Part shown: one piece after another, positions 8,479 through 15,351 of the stretch
How the letters are laid out: every line of letters starts with the position of its first letter
Position numbering within the stretch: position 1 is the stretch's first letter
Source of the DNA: a virus
Direction: 5' to 3' (one strand)
Virus record (IMG/VR): IMGVR_UViG_3300032315_000525
Location: 1-35,751 of that record
Length of the DNA stretch: 35,751 nucleotides
The notes under the pieces: model-generated
Seen by the model: the letters and a program-made list of their open reading frames with translations, nothing else
Database searches by the model: none
Told to the model about the DNA's origin: nothing
Translations under genes and position numbers: made by a program

Positions 8479-9217
8479 TGTGTTGTGTTGTGTGCTGCGG
8501 GGCCGCCAAGAAGACGCCATGCGAGAGCTGCCACTGCTGGAACTTGGGCGTTGCCACAGGCGCGAGTGCGGTCCAATCGGTCGGGAAGCCCATAACTTTG
8601 TCGAGCCAGCTCGGATTCGGATAGGTGACGCCAAAGCGGATCTTGACGTAGTGGCGAAGCTGATCCGTTCGCTGCCTGCCAGTATCCTTGCGAATAGTTG
8701 TCGTCCCTCCCTTGCCGTCTGTTGCAGTCGGAGTTGGCAACCAACCAGAACCTGGCTCGGTGATGTTGAAATCCACAGGCGTCTGCGCCAATAACTCCCC
8801 ACCGCGCATCAAGCCCCATCTCGGAAAGATCTCCAAGCACTCGACCGAGTCCGCGAACAACAATCGCTGGGCTGTTTTCCACGAACACGAATCGCGGTCG
8901 AATTTCGCCAATGATTCGGGCCATTTCGGTCCAGAGGCCGCTTTCTTCGCCCTCGATGCCCCCGCCTTTGCCGGCAACGGATATGTCGGTGCAAGGAAAC
9001 CCTCCCGAAACCACGTCAACAATTCCTCGCCACGGTCGTCCGTCAAAGGTTCGCACGTCATCCCAGATGGGAAACGGTTCCAGGCATCCGTCGTTTTGTC
9101 GCGCGACAAGAACGCTTGCGGCGTAGGCGTCGTATTCGACGGCGCAGACGGTGTTCCATCCAAGGAGCTTGCCTCCGAGTATTCCTCCACCAGCGCCTGC
9201 GAAAAGAGCCAGCTCAT
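8471..9217 (-). CDS. Long overlapping frame over the C5-methyltransferase gene (candidate overprinted gene)
   Basis: This 248-residue frame (MSWLFSQALVEEYSEASSLD...) lies in the +1 frame over nearly the whole methyltransferase gene. Its ATG at 9217 overlaps the stop of the 69-residue gene (ATGA), and its TGA lies at 8473-8471, five nt into the nuclease gene. A GAGGAGG sequence lies 10 nt upstream. I recall similar proteins beginning MSWLFS.ALVEEYS and containing WLPTPTATDG-like and MGFP..WTAL-like segments in phage and metagenome data, often near or over such methyltransferases. That memory could not be checked here. No catalytic motif of its own is visible. It could be a real dual-coded partner or an unusually long shadow frame. 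Confidence 0.5.
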   Translation of the reverse strand: MSWLFSQALVEEYSEASSLDGTPSAPSNTTPTPQAFLSRDKTTDAWNRFPSGMTCEPLTDDRGEELLTWFREGFLAPTYPLPAKAGASRAKKAASGPKWPESLAKFDRDSCSWKTAQRLLFADSVECLEIFPRWGLMRGGELLAQTPVDFNITEPGSGWLPTPTATDGKGGTTTIRKDTGRQRTDQLRHYVKIRFGVTYPNPSWLDKVMGFPTDWTALAPVATPKFQQWQLSHGVFLAAPQHTTQHND

Positions 9218-9221
9218 TCAC
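8475..9221 (-). CDS. DNA (cytosine-5) methyltransferase
   Basis: This 248-residue SAM-dependent enzyme methylates cytosine C5 in DNA, probably protecting phage DNA from restriction. Visible motifs are: motif I LFAGAGGG (residues 6-13), motif IV GGFPCTDIS with catalytic Cys77, motif VI ENS (115-117), motif VIII QHHRAR (152-157) and motif X GNAQVPAVAALAW (223-235). It is short for the family, with a target-recognition region of only about 40 residues (170-210). The start is a GTG at 9221, six nt after GAGGAGG. No in-frame ATG keeps motif I. Almost all of its DNA is also open in the +1 frame (8471-9217). Confidence 0.88.
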   Translation of the reverse strand: MNELALFAGAGGGILGGKLLGWNTVCAVEYDAYAASVLVARQNDGCLEPFPIWDDVRTFDGRPWRGIVDVVSGGFPCTDISVAGKGGGIEGEESGLWTEMARIIGEIRPRFVFVENSPAIVVRGLGRVLGDLSEMGLDARWGVIGADACGFQHHRARFWLVANSDCNRRQGRDDNYSQGYWQAANGSASPLRQDPLWRHLSESELARQSYGLPDRLDRTRACGNAQVPAVAALAWRLLGGPAAHNTTQ

Positions 9222-9423
9222 TTGCGCCCTCCTCAATATCCAACGTCGGATTCGGCGCCGACCGGATCTGGTCGATGCGGGCAGTGAGCCACTTGCCGTT
9301 GTCCTCGCGGGCAACGGTGATGTAGTCGTTCTCCATCCCGCCGTTGTCTACGCCGTATTGGATGCGGCACGGGCAGTCGATGCCGTCAACGTAGACCCGG
9401 TCTTTGGTGGGCCAGATGGTCAT
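9214..9423 (-). CDS. Hypothetical 69-residue protein
   Basis: This small protein (MTIWPTKDRVYVDGIDCPCRI...) has beta-type segments and an acidic C-terminus (LDIEEGASE). It is not recognised. It overlaps its upstream neighbour by ATGA at 9423. Its own stop overlaps both the GTG start of the methyltransferase and the ATG of the overlapping frame, so it is translationally coupled to that cluster. Confidence 0.6.
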   Translation of the reverse strand: MTIWPTKDRVYVDGIDCPCRIQYGVDNGGMENDYITVAREDNGKWLTARIDQIRSAPNPTLDIEEGASE

Positions 9424-9539
9424 AGGGTAAGGGCGACAGGCCCCGCTTTTGTTGCGGTTACGGGGCAGGCGGTTATGTGACTATCGGGGCGAATGCCACC
9501 TAACGCCGCAATACCTTTGACTGTCGCTTGTAAATTCAT
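9420..9539 (-). CDS. Hypothetical 39-residue protein
   Basis: This is a very short frame (MNLQATVKGIAALGG..., ending TKAGPVALTL) starting at the ATG at 9539. Both ends are stop/start overlaps of the ATGA type, with 9536-9691 upstream and 9214-9423 downstream, and this regular spacing is the main support. It contains a single Cys and no recognised motif. Confidence 0.45.
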   Translation of the reverse strand: MNLQATVKGIAALGGIRPDSHITACPVTATKAGPVALTL

Positions 9540-9691
9540 CGGCGCGCTTTCTTGGCGGCCATCTCGGCGCACAGGGCGTCGGCTTTTTTCTTGGCCGACT
9601 TGGCGACCATCGTGGCGCGCAAGCCCTTGAGGCGCATGATCTCGTTGTCGATGGCCTCGATCTCGGGCGTCATAGTTTTGTATTTTTCCAT
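9536..9691 (-). CDS. Small 51-residue basic helical protein
   Basis: The translation starts MEKYKTMTPEIEAIDNEIM and continues as one amphipathic, Lys/Arg/Ala-rich helix ending MAAKKARR. It fits a short coiled coil or nucleic-acid-binding peptide. The ATG at 9691 follows a TATGGAAAAA-type context with no strong Shine-Dalgarno sequence, and the stop overlaps the next start by ATGA. The function is unknown. Confidence 0.5.
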   Translation of the reverse strand: MEKYKTMTPEIEAIDNEIMRLKGLRATMVAKSAKKKADALCAEMAAKKARR

Positions 9692-9697
9692 ATAAAG

Positions 9698-9853
9698 TCA
9701 GGGTTGGCCGTTTACGCAGATGTAAAGGAAGCCAAAATTCGCGGCCGCATAGCCGGCGAATGCGATTGATAGGCCCATGTTGCCCTCGCGGTAGAATCCG
9801 GCGGCGGTGACGATGTAGCAGATCGTTGTGATTAGTAGGGGCGTGAAGGTCAT
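9698..9853 (-). CDS. 51-residue membrane protein, two predicted TM segments (holin candidate)
   Basis: The sequence has two hydrophobic stretches, TPLLITTICYIVTAAGF (residues 4-20) and GLSIAFAGYAAANFGFLYIC (27-46), separated by a short charged turn (YREGN). A two-pass, 51-residue protein is compatible with a class II-like holin or another small inner-membrane protein. No endolysin is recognised nearby, so holin is only one option. The ATG at 9853 overlaps the stop of the upstream zinc-ribbon gene (ATGA). Confidence 0.55.
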   Translation of the reverse strand: MTFTPLLITTICYIVTAAGFYREGNMGLSIAFAGYAAANFGFLYICVNGQP

Positions 9854-10116
9854 TCGTCCCATCCTTCCCGCAGATGGCCAAAGTCCCTCGGCTCAGTAAC
9901 CTCAATGCCCCCGGTGCCGCAGACACCGCAGGTGTCGATGTGCCAAGTTGCGCCGTAGGGGTTGCCTTCGGGGCGCTTGCCGTGCTTCCGGCCGCACTCG
10001 GCGCATATCCAACTTGGATATGGGCGTTTGGTTTTGTTGGGGAATATCATTTCAAAGTTGCGGCGATAGGCGTTGCCATTCACCGCACGCGGGGTGTCCC
10101 CTTTGCCTGCGCTCAT
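9850..10116 (-). CDS. 88-residue zinc-ribbon protein
   Basis: The start is the ATG at 10116 (MSAGKGDTPRAVNGNAYRRN), a beginning I have seen in many small phage proteins. Two CxxC pairs, CAEC at 38-41 and CGVC at 63-66, with His59 nearby, fit one zinc ribbon. Both ends overlap neighbours as ATGA. It may be a DNA- or protein-binding accessory factor; no enzymatic motif is visible. Confidence 0.65.
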   Translation of the reverse strand: MSAGKGDTPRAVNGNAYRRNFEMIFPNKTKRPYPSWICAECGRKHGKRPEGNPYGATWHIDTCGVCGTGGIEVTEPRDFGHLREGWDE

Positions 10117-10358
10117 CGCTTTATGTCCTCCCAAAACACTTGCCGGTAGTGCTCTTCGATTTTCTCCATGTTTTCTATGGCGCCGGGTTCGGCGACGATG
10201 CGCTCCAGATCCCAAGACATCGGCATGTGCTTGAGGCGGTTGCGTGCTTCGCGGCGGACCTCCGAGGGCACCCGCTTGATCTTGCCTGGCACGCACAGCT
10301 CCGACAGGAAATGTCGGGCCATGGCGATTGCGCGGGCTTGTTCAAGCGGGGTGCTCAT
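10113..10358 (-). CDS. Hypothetical 81-residue helical protein
   Basis: This Arg/Glu-rich, predominantly alpha-helical protein (MSTPLEQARAIAMARHFLSE...) has no recognised family. It is coupled by ATGA to the zinc-ribbon gene downstream and lies 2 nt after the 49-residue gene's stop. It is part of a run of very small genes between the nuclease and methyltransferase clusters. Confidence 0.6.
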   Translation of the reverse strand: MSTPLEQARAIAMARHFLSELCVPGKIKRVPSEVRREARNRLKHMPMSWDLERIVAEPGAIENMEKIEEHYRQVFWEDIKR

Positions 10359-10360
10359 GT

Positions 10361-10510
10361 TTATCGGCGGGTCTTGGCGGTCTTCGCGCTTTGCTTGAAT
10401 GCCTTAGCGGTGGGCGCGCCGGCAGATCCGGGTTTGCGCATGCGCTCACCGCTTCCGGCGGCGATGCGGGCCTGTTTGGCATTGATATTGGCGTATAGTC
10501 CTTTTTTCAT
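10361..10510 (-). CDS. 49-residue basic phage protein
   Basis: The sequence begins MKKGLYANINAKQARIAAGS and continues through RMRKPGSAGAPTAKAF to a basic end. This pattern (YANI.AK..RI..GSGERMRKPGS.GAPTA) recurs as a tiny uncharacterised protein in many phages, as I recall it. Its charge suggests nucleic-acid or scaffold binding. The ATG at 10510 overlaps the stop of the zincin-like gene. Confidence 0.65.
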   Translation of the reverse strand: MKKGLYANINAKQARIAAGSGERMRKPGSAGAPTAKAFKQSAKTAKTRR

Positions 10511-10878
10511 GGTTGGGTTTTTGGTTTTTTTTGGAGGCGAAGGAGGGCTTCGCGGAAGAGGTAAGATTGGATGTAGGCGCCGGTCTCCTCGTCGTTGCTG
10601 ACGATGTGGCGCAGGACGTGGGCGGTGACGTGATACAGCTCGTGGACGAGCGAGCCGATGTCTTCGGCGTCCTCAATCCAGACAACGGCGTGCGAGTTGT
10701 AGCACATTGCCCAAGCGGCATCGCCCTCGTCGGGGGCGTTGTCAGGGTCATTGGGATCAAGCTGCAAAATCGCCACGCACCGCCGCAACGCTGTGCTCTG
10801 AGGGGTGCCGGCGAAGAACTCAACGGCAAGGCCGAAGGTTCCCTCGCGCACAACGAAGCGGCGGGCGGGGCGTTTCAT
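10507..10878 (-). CDS. Small zincin-like putative metalloprotease
   Basis: This 123-residue protein contains the HExxH zinc-protease motif in VHELYHVTAHVL (His79, Glu80, His83). It is followed about 14 residues later by DEETGAYIQSYLF, where Glu97 or Glu98 could be the third ligand, the arrangement of small phage zincins. It is too short for a secreted protease, so an intracellular or head-maturation role is possible. The stop overlaps the next gene by ATGA. The family call rests on the motif and helix pattern. Confidence 0.6.
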   Translation of the reverse strand: MKRPARRFVVREGTFGLAVEFFAGTPQSTALRRCVAILQLDPNDPDNAPDEGDAAWAMCYNSHAVVWIEDAEDIGSLVHELYHVTAHVLRHIVSNDEETGAYIQSYLFREALLRLQKKPKTQP

Positions 10879-10879
10879 G

Positions 10880-11068
10880 TTAGAGCCCAGCGTCCTTGGC
10901 GCATGCGTCCAGCGCCGGGTTTACCTTGCGGCGTTCCTCTAGCTCGCGGCGGAATTCCTTGAAGGCGCCGTCATCAATCGCCGTCCACCAACCGAGCGCC
11001 CAAACGAGGTCCAAGGTCATCTGGCTGCTGAACATCAGCGACGAAACGATAAAGTCCTTTTCGCTCAT
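10880..11068 (-). CDS. Hypothetical 62-residue protein
   Basis: This protein has an amphipathic, partly hydrophobic N-terminal half (FIVSSLMFSSQMTLDLVWAL) and a charged C-terminal helix (FRRELEERRKV). The ATG at 11068 overlaps the RecB-family nuclease stop (ATGA), so the two are likely co-translated. It is not recognised, and no clear membrane span is asserted. Confidence 0.6.
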   Translation of the reverse strand: MSEKDFIVSSLMFSSQMTLDLVWALGWWTAIDDGAFKEFRRELEERRKVNPALDACAKDAGL

Positions 11069-11895
11069 GCTGCCTCCTTGAGCGTGCTAAACGCGGGCCG
11101 CCTCGGGTCGTAGCCCTTGATGTGACTCCAGAGGATGGCGCTGGCCTTGAACGCTTCCCAATGCGGGAGCAGTGATTCGTGCTGGTAGCCTTCGACGCGG
11201 CCGATCTCGGTGGTCGAGATGTAGACGTTCCACGCCTTGACTTCGGGCAAGCGGTCCAAGCCGTAGTGCGCGACGGCATAGGCGGCGAGCTGCATGCCCT
11301 GCGTGTCGTAGGGCTTGCAGACCTGCTTGGGCTTAGTCTTGCGCGTCTTGTAGTCGATGATCACCGGGGCGCCATTGGTGTCGTGCCCGAGCACATCGCA
11401 GCGGCCGGCATAGCCGACTTCCAAGTTGACCAAGACGTTCTCGATGGAGTCGTAGGTGATCTTGGCCTCCTTCTTCCATGCAACGACAGGGGCGACATAC
11501 GCCCACATGTCTTCGGCCACGGCGTCAGGGCCGTGCGTGAGCAGCTTTTCTAGGGCGTCATGCACCTTGCTGCCAAGATCGGCGGCGCCGGCTACTTGGT
11601 GGTGGCTGGCGTTGATGACGCGCTCGATGAAGTATTCCGCCGACTCTTCGCCGGTGGGTGGCTTTTCAAAAGCGGCAGCGGCTACTTGGGCCGCCTTCCA
11701 ATTCATTAGGGCCGGCTTGGCGACAATGTCGGTGATGCCGGTGACAGAGGGCAGGAGTCCGAGCTTTCTGGCGTCGGCCAGCGTGGTGTCACGCATGCCG
11801 CTGCCGTCAGCTTTGGGAACCTGGTGAAGCGGGGTGCCGTCTGGCTTATACCAGTGGCCGCCGCCCATGTTTTTGTTTTCGACGAGAATTGCCAT
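11065..11895 (-). CDS. RecB-family PD-(D/E)XK exonuclease
   Basis: This 276-residue nuclease is probably used in phage recombination or DNA end processing. The family motifs are in order: SVTGITDIVAKPALMNW (50-66), GSKVHDAL with His112, GRCDVLG with Asp167, VIIDYKTRKTK with Asp181 and Lys183, and QLAAY (202-206), the QxxxY element of RecB/Cas4-type nucleases. Length and motif spacing fit phage RecB-like exonucleases. It lies in the replication-recombination cluster with SSB, resolvase and helicase. The start is the ATG at 11895 after a hairpin-containing gap. Confidence 0.82.
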   Translation of the reverse strand: MAILVENKNMGGGHWYKPDGTPLHQVPKADGSGMRDTTLADARKLGLLPSVTGITDIVAKPALMNWKAAQVAAAAFEKPPTGEESAEYFIERVINASHHQVAGAADLGSKVHDALEKLLTHGPDAVAEDMWAYVAPVVAWKKEAKITYDSIENVLVNLEVGYAGRCDVLGHDTNGAPVIIDYKTRKTKPKQVCKPYDTQGMQLAAYAVAHYGLDRLPEVKAWNVYISTTEIGRVEGYQHESLLPHWEAFKASAILWSHIKGYDPRRPAFSTLKEAA

Positions 11896-11911
11896 AACTT
11901 TGGATAAGGGT

Positions 11912-11940
11912 GGGGAGCGGCCGGGACTGCACCGCTCCCC
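11912..11940. other. Strong intergenic hairpin upstream of the RecB-type nuclease
   Basis: A perfect 9-bp stem (GGGGAGCGG/CCGCTCCCC) with an 11-nt loop lies in the 54-nt gap between the RecB-type nuclease and the 62-residue gene. No T-run follows on the transcribed strand, so it is more likely an mRNA-stabilising or translation-modulating structure than a terminator. Confidence 0.45.
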
Positions 11941-11949
11941 GTGTGATTG

Positions 11950-12138
11950 CTACCGACCGAGCCTGCTGCGGTGCCAAACGTAGACACCGTTGCGGGTTTC
12001 TTCCTGCCGAACGTCTTTGTTGGCAGCTTGTGCGTCCCGAACGACCGCCGGGATGAGATGCACCTCGTAAGAGGCGTAGGGACCAGCGAGGCAGACGAAA
12101 CCTTCTTTGCTGAGTTGTGATTTGCCGATGATGCTCAT
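11950..12138 (-). CDS. Hypothetical 62-residue protein
   Basis: This small protein (MSIIGKSQLSKEGFVCLAG...) has beta-type segments and a basic end (VWHRSRLGR). It is not recognised. It follows the SSB-like gene with only 2 nt between them, so it belongs to the same leftward transcript. Confidence 0.55.
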   Translation of the reverse strand: MSIIGKSQLSKEGFVCLAGPYASYEVHLIPAVVRDAQAANKDVRQEETRNGVYVWHRSRLGR

Positions 12139-12140
12139 GG

Positions 12141-12620
12141 TCAGAACGGAATCTCGGCGCCGGTGTTGTCATTGCTTCCGAAGTCAGAGACTTTCGGAAC
12201 CTTGGGCAGCAACTCCTCCATGACCTCGGAGATGGTTCCGATGTCGCTGTAGGTGCGGTCGCCCTTGGTGTTCTCGACCACCGTGACTTGCGCGGGCTTG
12301 CCGATGAGGCTTGCCGTGTCAAAGCCCGGTTTCGGGGCTTCCCCTTGCCAGCTAACCAAGAAGGCGCGGAGGGCGCTGTTCTCATGGTTACTGATCTTCA
12401 TGGACTTGCTGGCCAGCTTGCGCAGCAATCCGTCTTTGGTTTTTACGCCAAAGATGAAGCGGGTGAGGTTGACGATTTCTGTCTCTTCGCTCTCATACTT
12501 GCGGCGCTCGACGTTGTATTGATCGACCACGTCGAGACAGACCGCGACGTAGGTTCCTTTGGACGGCGGCTCGCCAAGGTTAGCGAGGGCCGGTGCTTTG
12601 GTTTCTGGTATTTTAGCCAT
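12141..12620 (-). CDS. Putative single-stranded DNA-binding protein
   Basis: This 159-residue protein has a beta-rich central domain of OB-fold-like character (GTYVAVCLDVVDQYNV, TRFIFGVKT, AQVTVVENTKGDRTYSDIG). It ends in a flexible tail with the terminal residues AEIPF, closely resembling the DDDIPF-type acidic tip by which bacterial SSBs recruit partners. It lies beside Holliday resolvase, DnaB helicase and RecB-type nuclease. The ATG at 12620 follows an A/C-rich leader. The OB fold is inferred; the C-terminal tip is read directly. Confidence 0.65.
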   Translation of the reverse strand: MAKIPETKAPALANLGEPPSKGTYVAVCLDVVDQYNVERRKYESEETEIVNLTRFIFGVKTKDGLLRKLASKSMKISNHENSALRAFLVSWQGEAPKPGFDTASLIGKPAQVTVVENTKGDRTYSDIGTISEVMEELLPKVPKVSDFGSNDNTGAEIPF

Positions 12621-12621
12621 G

Positions 12622-12987
12622 TTACTTATTGTTGTTTGTTTGTGTTGTGTTGTGTGCTTGTGCAGCAACGAAATCGGAATGCGCGATGAGCGTGAGCAGG
12701 TCTTTGAAGCGGAGGGTGGCCAACGGTTCCTCGTTGTTGCGCTTGTGGCCGACCACAGGGAAGGGCTTGGCGCCGGCATCGCGGACGGCTTGGGCCATCC
12801 AGTCCTTGATTTTGACCACTTGGCAGAACTTGATTTCCCAATGGAAGTCGGGGAGGGCGGGAACGACCACGTCGGGGCTGTCGGTGCCGCCGCTGAACTG
12901 CTGCCCACGGCGGGCCTCAAAGCCAGCTTCGCGGAACATGTCGCGGAACATGCGTTCTCCTCGGGCTCCTTTTTGGCGGCTATTCAT
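12622..12987 (-). CDS. Holliday-junction resolvase-like (Hjc-type) nuclease
   Basis: This 121-residue protein has the compact archaeal-type Hjc/PD-(D/E)XK layout: GARGER with Glu11, SPDVV with Asp39, and WEIKF with Glu51 and Lys53, followed by a helix. It would cut branched DNA produced in replication or recombination, resolving concatemers before packaging. It starts at the ATG at 12987 inside the last eight nt of dnaB. Its last residues (HNTTQTNNNK) are encoded by the A/C-rich leader of the SSB gene. Confidence 0.78.
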   Translation of the reverse strand: MNSRQKGARGERMFRDMFREAGFEARRGQQFSGGTDSPDVVVPALPDFHWEIKFCQVVKIKDWMAQAVRDAGAKPFPVVGHKRNNEEPLATLRFKDLLTLIAHSDFVAAQAHNTTQTNNNK

Positions 12988-14386
12988 TGAGGAGGGCGTT
13001 GATCTCATGCAGATCGGGTTGGCGGGCGGAATAGGTGGCGGGCCCATCGGTAAGTCGGGGCGTGGGCTCAAACTTGGCAGCGTCAAAGCGGGTGAACTCG
13101 GGATGCCAAGTCATGGGCAGCATGCCGGTCTTGCCCTCGCGGTGCTTGACCATGTTCCACTCGGCGGGCTGGGGGTCGCTGCCGTTGTGCGCGTTCTCGT
13201 AGTAGTCGGGGCGGTAAAGGGTGGTCACGATGTCGGCGTCTTGCTCCAAGCTGCCGCTGTCGCGCAGGTCGGAGAGCTTCGGCCGGCTGTCGGTGCGCCC
13301 CTCGACCTGGCGGTTAAGTTGGGCGGCGGCAATCACCGGGATGTCCAGCTCCATGGCCATCGCCTTCAAGCCGCGACTGACCATGCCCACCTCGTTCTCG
13401 CGGCTCTTGATCGTGGCCCCGGCCACGCGGATGAGGCCAAGGTAGTCCACCATGATGATCTGGATGCCGTGCTTGCGGACCTCGCGGCGGGCGCGGGCGC
13501 GCAACTCGTAAATCGTCGGGGCTTCGGCATCGTCAATGTAAAGCGGGTCATCGGCCAGGCGCATGCTCTCCATTTGCAGGCGCTTGATCTCGTCCTTGCC
13601 CACGGCTCCGTTGCGCAGGCGGGTGCTGCTGACCCGAGCGCGGGAGCAGATGATGCGCTGCATGAGGTCAAAGCGTTTCATCTCCAAGCTGTAGATGAGC
13701 ACCTTGACCTTCTTGGCGGTCATGCGGCCGGCCAGGTTAAGAAGCATGGCGCTCTTGCCCATGCCGGGGCGGGCGGCGACCAAGATAAGCTGTCCGCCAC
13801 GCAACCCGCCGGTCATGGTGTCAAAGTCGCCGTAGCCGGTATGGACGCCGCGCGGCTTGCCCTTTTCCAAAATGGCGCGCTCCATCTCAACCATGACGCC
13901 ATGAATCATCTCGCTGGCAGCGGCGGCGGTATCGCGCTTGCCGCTCATGTCCACGCTCAAGACGCTCTCGCCGGCGCTGGCCAAGGCTTCCTCGATGTCA
14001 GCGGCCGGATCTTTGGCGGCGACCATCATGCGGCCGGCGGCGTCAAGAATGCGGCGGCGGGCCATGTAGCCGCGCAGGATGTTGACGTGGTAGTTGAGGT
14101 CGCGGCCACCGCCGTGGCTATACATCTCGGTCAAGACACCGGGACCGCCGACCCGCTCAAGTTCCCCAAGTTCACCCAAACGCTGGGTCACGGTGAGCAG
14201 GTCGGGCGATCCTCCGCTGGCGCGGATGGCAACGATAGCCGCCAAGATGCTTTGGTGGGCTGGGAGGAAAAAGTATTCGGCGGTCAGTTCGTCCCACTCG
14301 TCGATGATGTCGGCGTGCAGCATGAGCGAGCCAAGGACGTAGCTCTCGGCGGTGGTGTCGTGCGGGATGGCGGAAAGTTTTTTCAT
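12980..14386 (-). CDS. dnaB: Replicative DNA helicase, DnaB type
   Basis: This 468-residue protein is a hexameric 5'-3' helicase for phage replication. The N-terminal DnaB domain (residues 1-110) begins with the usual IPHDTTAESYVLGSLML. The RecA-like domain has Walker A ARPGMGKS (205-212), an SLEM motif (233-236), Walker B IIMVDYLGLI (310-319) and the AQLNRQVEGR...LSDLRDSGSLEQDADIV stretch (about 355-387). The length matches the family. It carries its own helicase but no separate loader was recognised. The start overlaps a 30-residue membrane-peptide gene by ATGA. Confidence 0.94.
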   Translation of the reverse strand: MKKLSAIPHDTTAESYVLGSLMLHADIIDEWDELTAEYFFLPAHQSILAAIVAIRASGGSPDLLTVTQRLGELGELERVGGPGVLTEMYSHGGGRDLNYHVNILRGYMARRRILDAAGRMMVAAKDPAADIEEALASAGESVLSVDMSGKRDTAAAASEMIHGVMVEMERAILEKGKPRGVHTGYGDFDTMTGGLRGGQLILVAARPGMGKSAMLLNLAGRMTAKKVKVLIYSLEMKRFDLMQRIICSRARVSSTRLRNGAVGKDEIKRLQMESMRLADDPLYIDDAEAPTIYELRARARREVRKHGIQIIMVDYLGLIRVAGATIKSRENEVGMVSRGLKAMAMELDIPVIAAAQLNRQVEGRTDSRPKLSDLRDSGSLEQDADIVTTLYRPDYYENAHNGSDPQPAEWNMVKHREGKTGMLPMTWHPEFTRFDAAKFEPTPRLTDGPATYSARQPDLHEINALLNE

Positions 14387-14475
14387 GGTGCAGAGGGTGG
14401 GCCGCCGGCCTCGATCAGCAGCGCGACGAGAACGACGACGGCAACGAATTCGATGAAGTAAACGAAGATAGGCAT
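14383..14475 (-). CDS. 30-residue single-span membrane peptide
   Basis: The peptide MPIFVYFIEFVAVVVLVALL followed by IEAGGPPSAP has one hydrophobic span (residues 3-20) and a short Gly/Pro tail. The ATG at 14475 and the ATGA overlap with dnaB support translation. It may be a small inner-membrane phage peptide, but peptides this short cannot be assigned a role. Confidence 0.45.
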   Translation of the reverse strand: MPIFVYFIEFVAVVVLVALLIEAGGPPSAP

Positions 14476-14515
14476 AACAACTGTGGACGTTTGTATTGTA
14501 ATGTGTGCTGTGTGT

Positions 14516-14710
14516 CTACAAGTTTTTTTGAGGAATTTTTAGGACGCCCCGGCGTTCCCAAAATCGGTCGCACGCCTCCCGCACCGAGCGGAGCAAATGC
14601 TCTGTCTCGGGCGAGGGTGTGCCGCAGGGAAGGAAGGATAGAACTTCCCCATTCTTGCGGGCAGTGGCGCCATCCAACTGCTCATGGAGCCATGCGTCCC
14701 GTGGGTTCAT
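14516..14710 (-). CDS. Hypothetical 64-residue protein
   Basis: This charged, largely helical protein (MNPRDAWLHEQLDGATARKN...) has a CG-containing loop and a basic end. It is not recognised. The start at 14710 overlaps the stop of the upstream 53-residue gene (ATGA). Confidence 0.55.
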   Translation of the reverse strand: MNPRDAWLHEQLDGATARKNGEVLSFLPCGTPSPETEHLLRSVREACDRFWERRGVLKIPQKNL

Positions 14711-14868
14711 TGCTTGTCGGCAATCAAGCGGTCGATGAGCAGGTCCAGGGCGACCAAGGCGCCGATGGCGCTCTTAATCGTGGTGCGCAGGTCGGCGACG
14801 TTTTGGGATTTAGGGGCGACGGGTTTCCGCTTAACGGCAGCGGCCTTCTTGGTGGGTTTTGTTTTCAT
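14707..14868 (-). CDS. Hypothetical 53-residue basic protein
   Basis: The N-terminus is Lys-rich (MKTKPTKKAAAVKRKPVAPK), followed by a hydrophobic helix (IGALVALDLLIDRLI). It could be a small DNA-binding or membrane-associated peptide. The start at 14868 is the first ATG after a 69-nt gap and the stop overlaps the next gene. Confidence 0.5.
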   Translation of the reverse strand: MKTKPTKKAAAVKRKPVAPKSQNVADLRTTIKSAIGALVALDLLIDRLIADKQ

Positions 14869-14937
14869 GGATATGTAAAAGTTTTAGCGTGGGGGGTAGG
14901 ACATGTGCTGTCGTAGGGGTAAATCGGTAAAAATTGT

Positions 14938-15351
14938 TTATCGGTTTGCGGTTGAGGATTCTGCGAGGGCGTCCAGCAGTTCCCAGTTGTCGGGGTCACG
15001 GTGACGGCCGGGGGAGTAGCTGATCTGACCGTATTGGGAAACCTCCTCTAGCCGCCAAAAGACAAACACGTTGCGGTCGGGGAGGTAGGCAGCCAAAACG
15101 TCGAAGTCGCCGGTGGAATACTTTTTTTGCCGCGCGGACGTGTGGACCTTGTAAAAGCCGTCCGCTTGCGTGTTGAGGCATGCCCGCTTGACCTGGATGC
15201 CAACGTAGGGGCCTTGGCCCATCTTGATGCAAACGTCGGCCTTGGGGCTGCCCACCAATGGCGTAAAGATGGTGTAGCCGCGAGCGCCAGCCTCGGCGCA
15301 GAACAGCAGCTCGGCGTGCGCCCCCTTGTCCCTAGCCGAGAGGACGGTCAC
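14938..15351 (-). CDS. PD-(D/E)XK endonuclease-like protein
   Basis: This 137-residue protein resembles the compact endonuclease domain known from I-Ssp6803I-like homing nucleases. GAHAELLFCAEAGARG has Glu14, SPKADVCIKMGQGPYVG has Asp39, and GIQVKR has Gln53-Val-Lys55, the Q.K variant of the catalytic triad. A beta-alpha region follows with FDVLAAYLPDRNVFVFW. It starts at a GTG (15351) that overlaps the replication initiator stop (GTGA). It may be a phage DNA-repair or resolving nuclease. Confidence 0.65.
   Translation of the reverse strand: MTVLSARDKGAHAELLFCAEAGARGYTIFTPLVGSPKADVCIKMGQGPYVGIQVKRACLNTQADGFYKVHTSARQKKYSTGDFDVLAAYLPDRNVFVFWRLEEVSQYGQISYSPGRHRDPDNWELLDALAESSTANR

Noticed and set aside
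12629-14461. A 610-codon open frame on the plus strand, antisense to dnaB and neighbours
   Set aside because: It mirrors dnaB and the resolvase in a high-GC antisense frame. Its composition is a complement artefact (Ala/Val/His/Leu-rich) and it shows no known domain or ribosome site.
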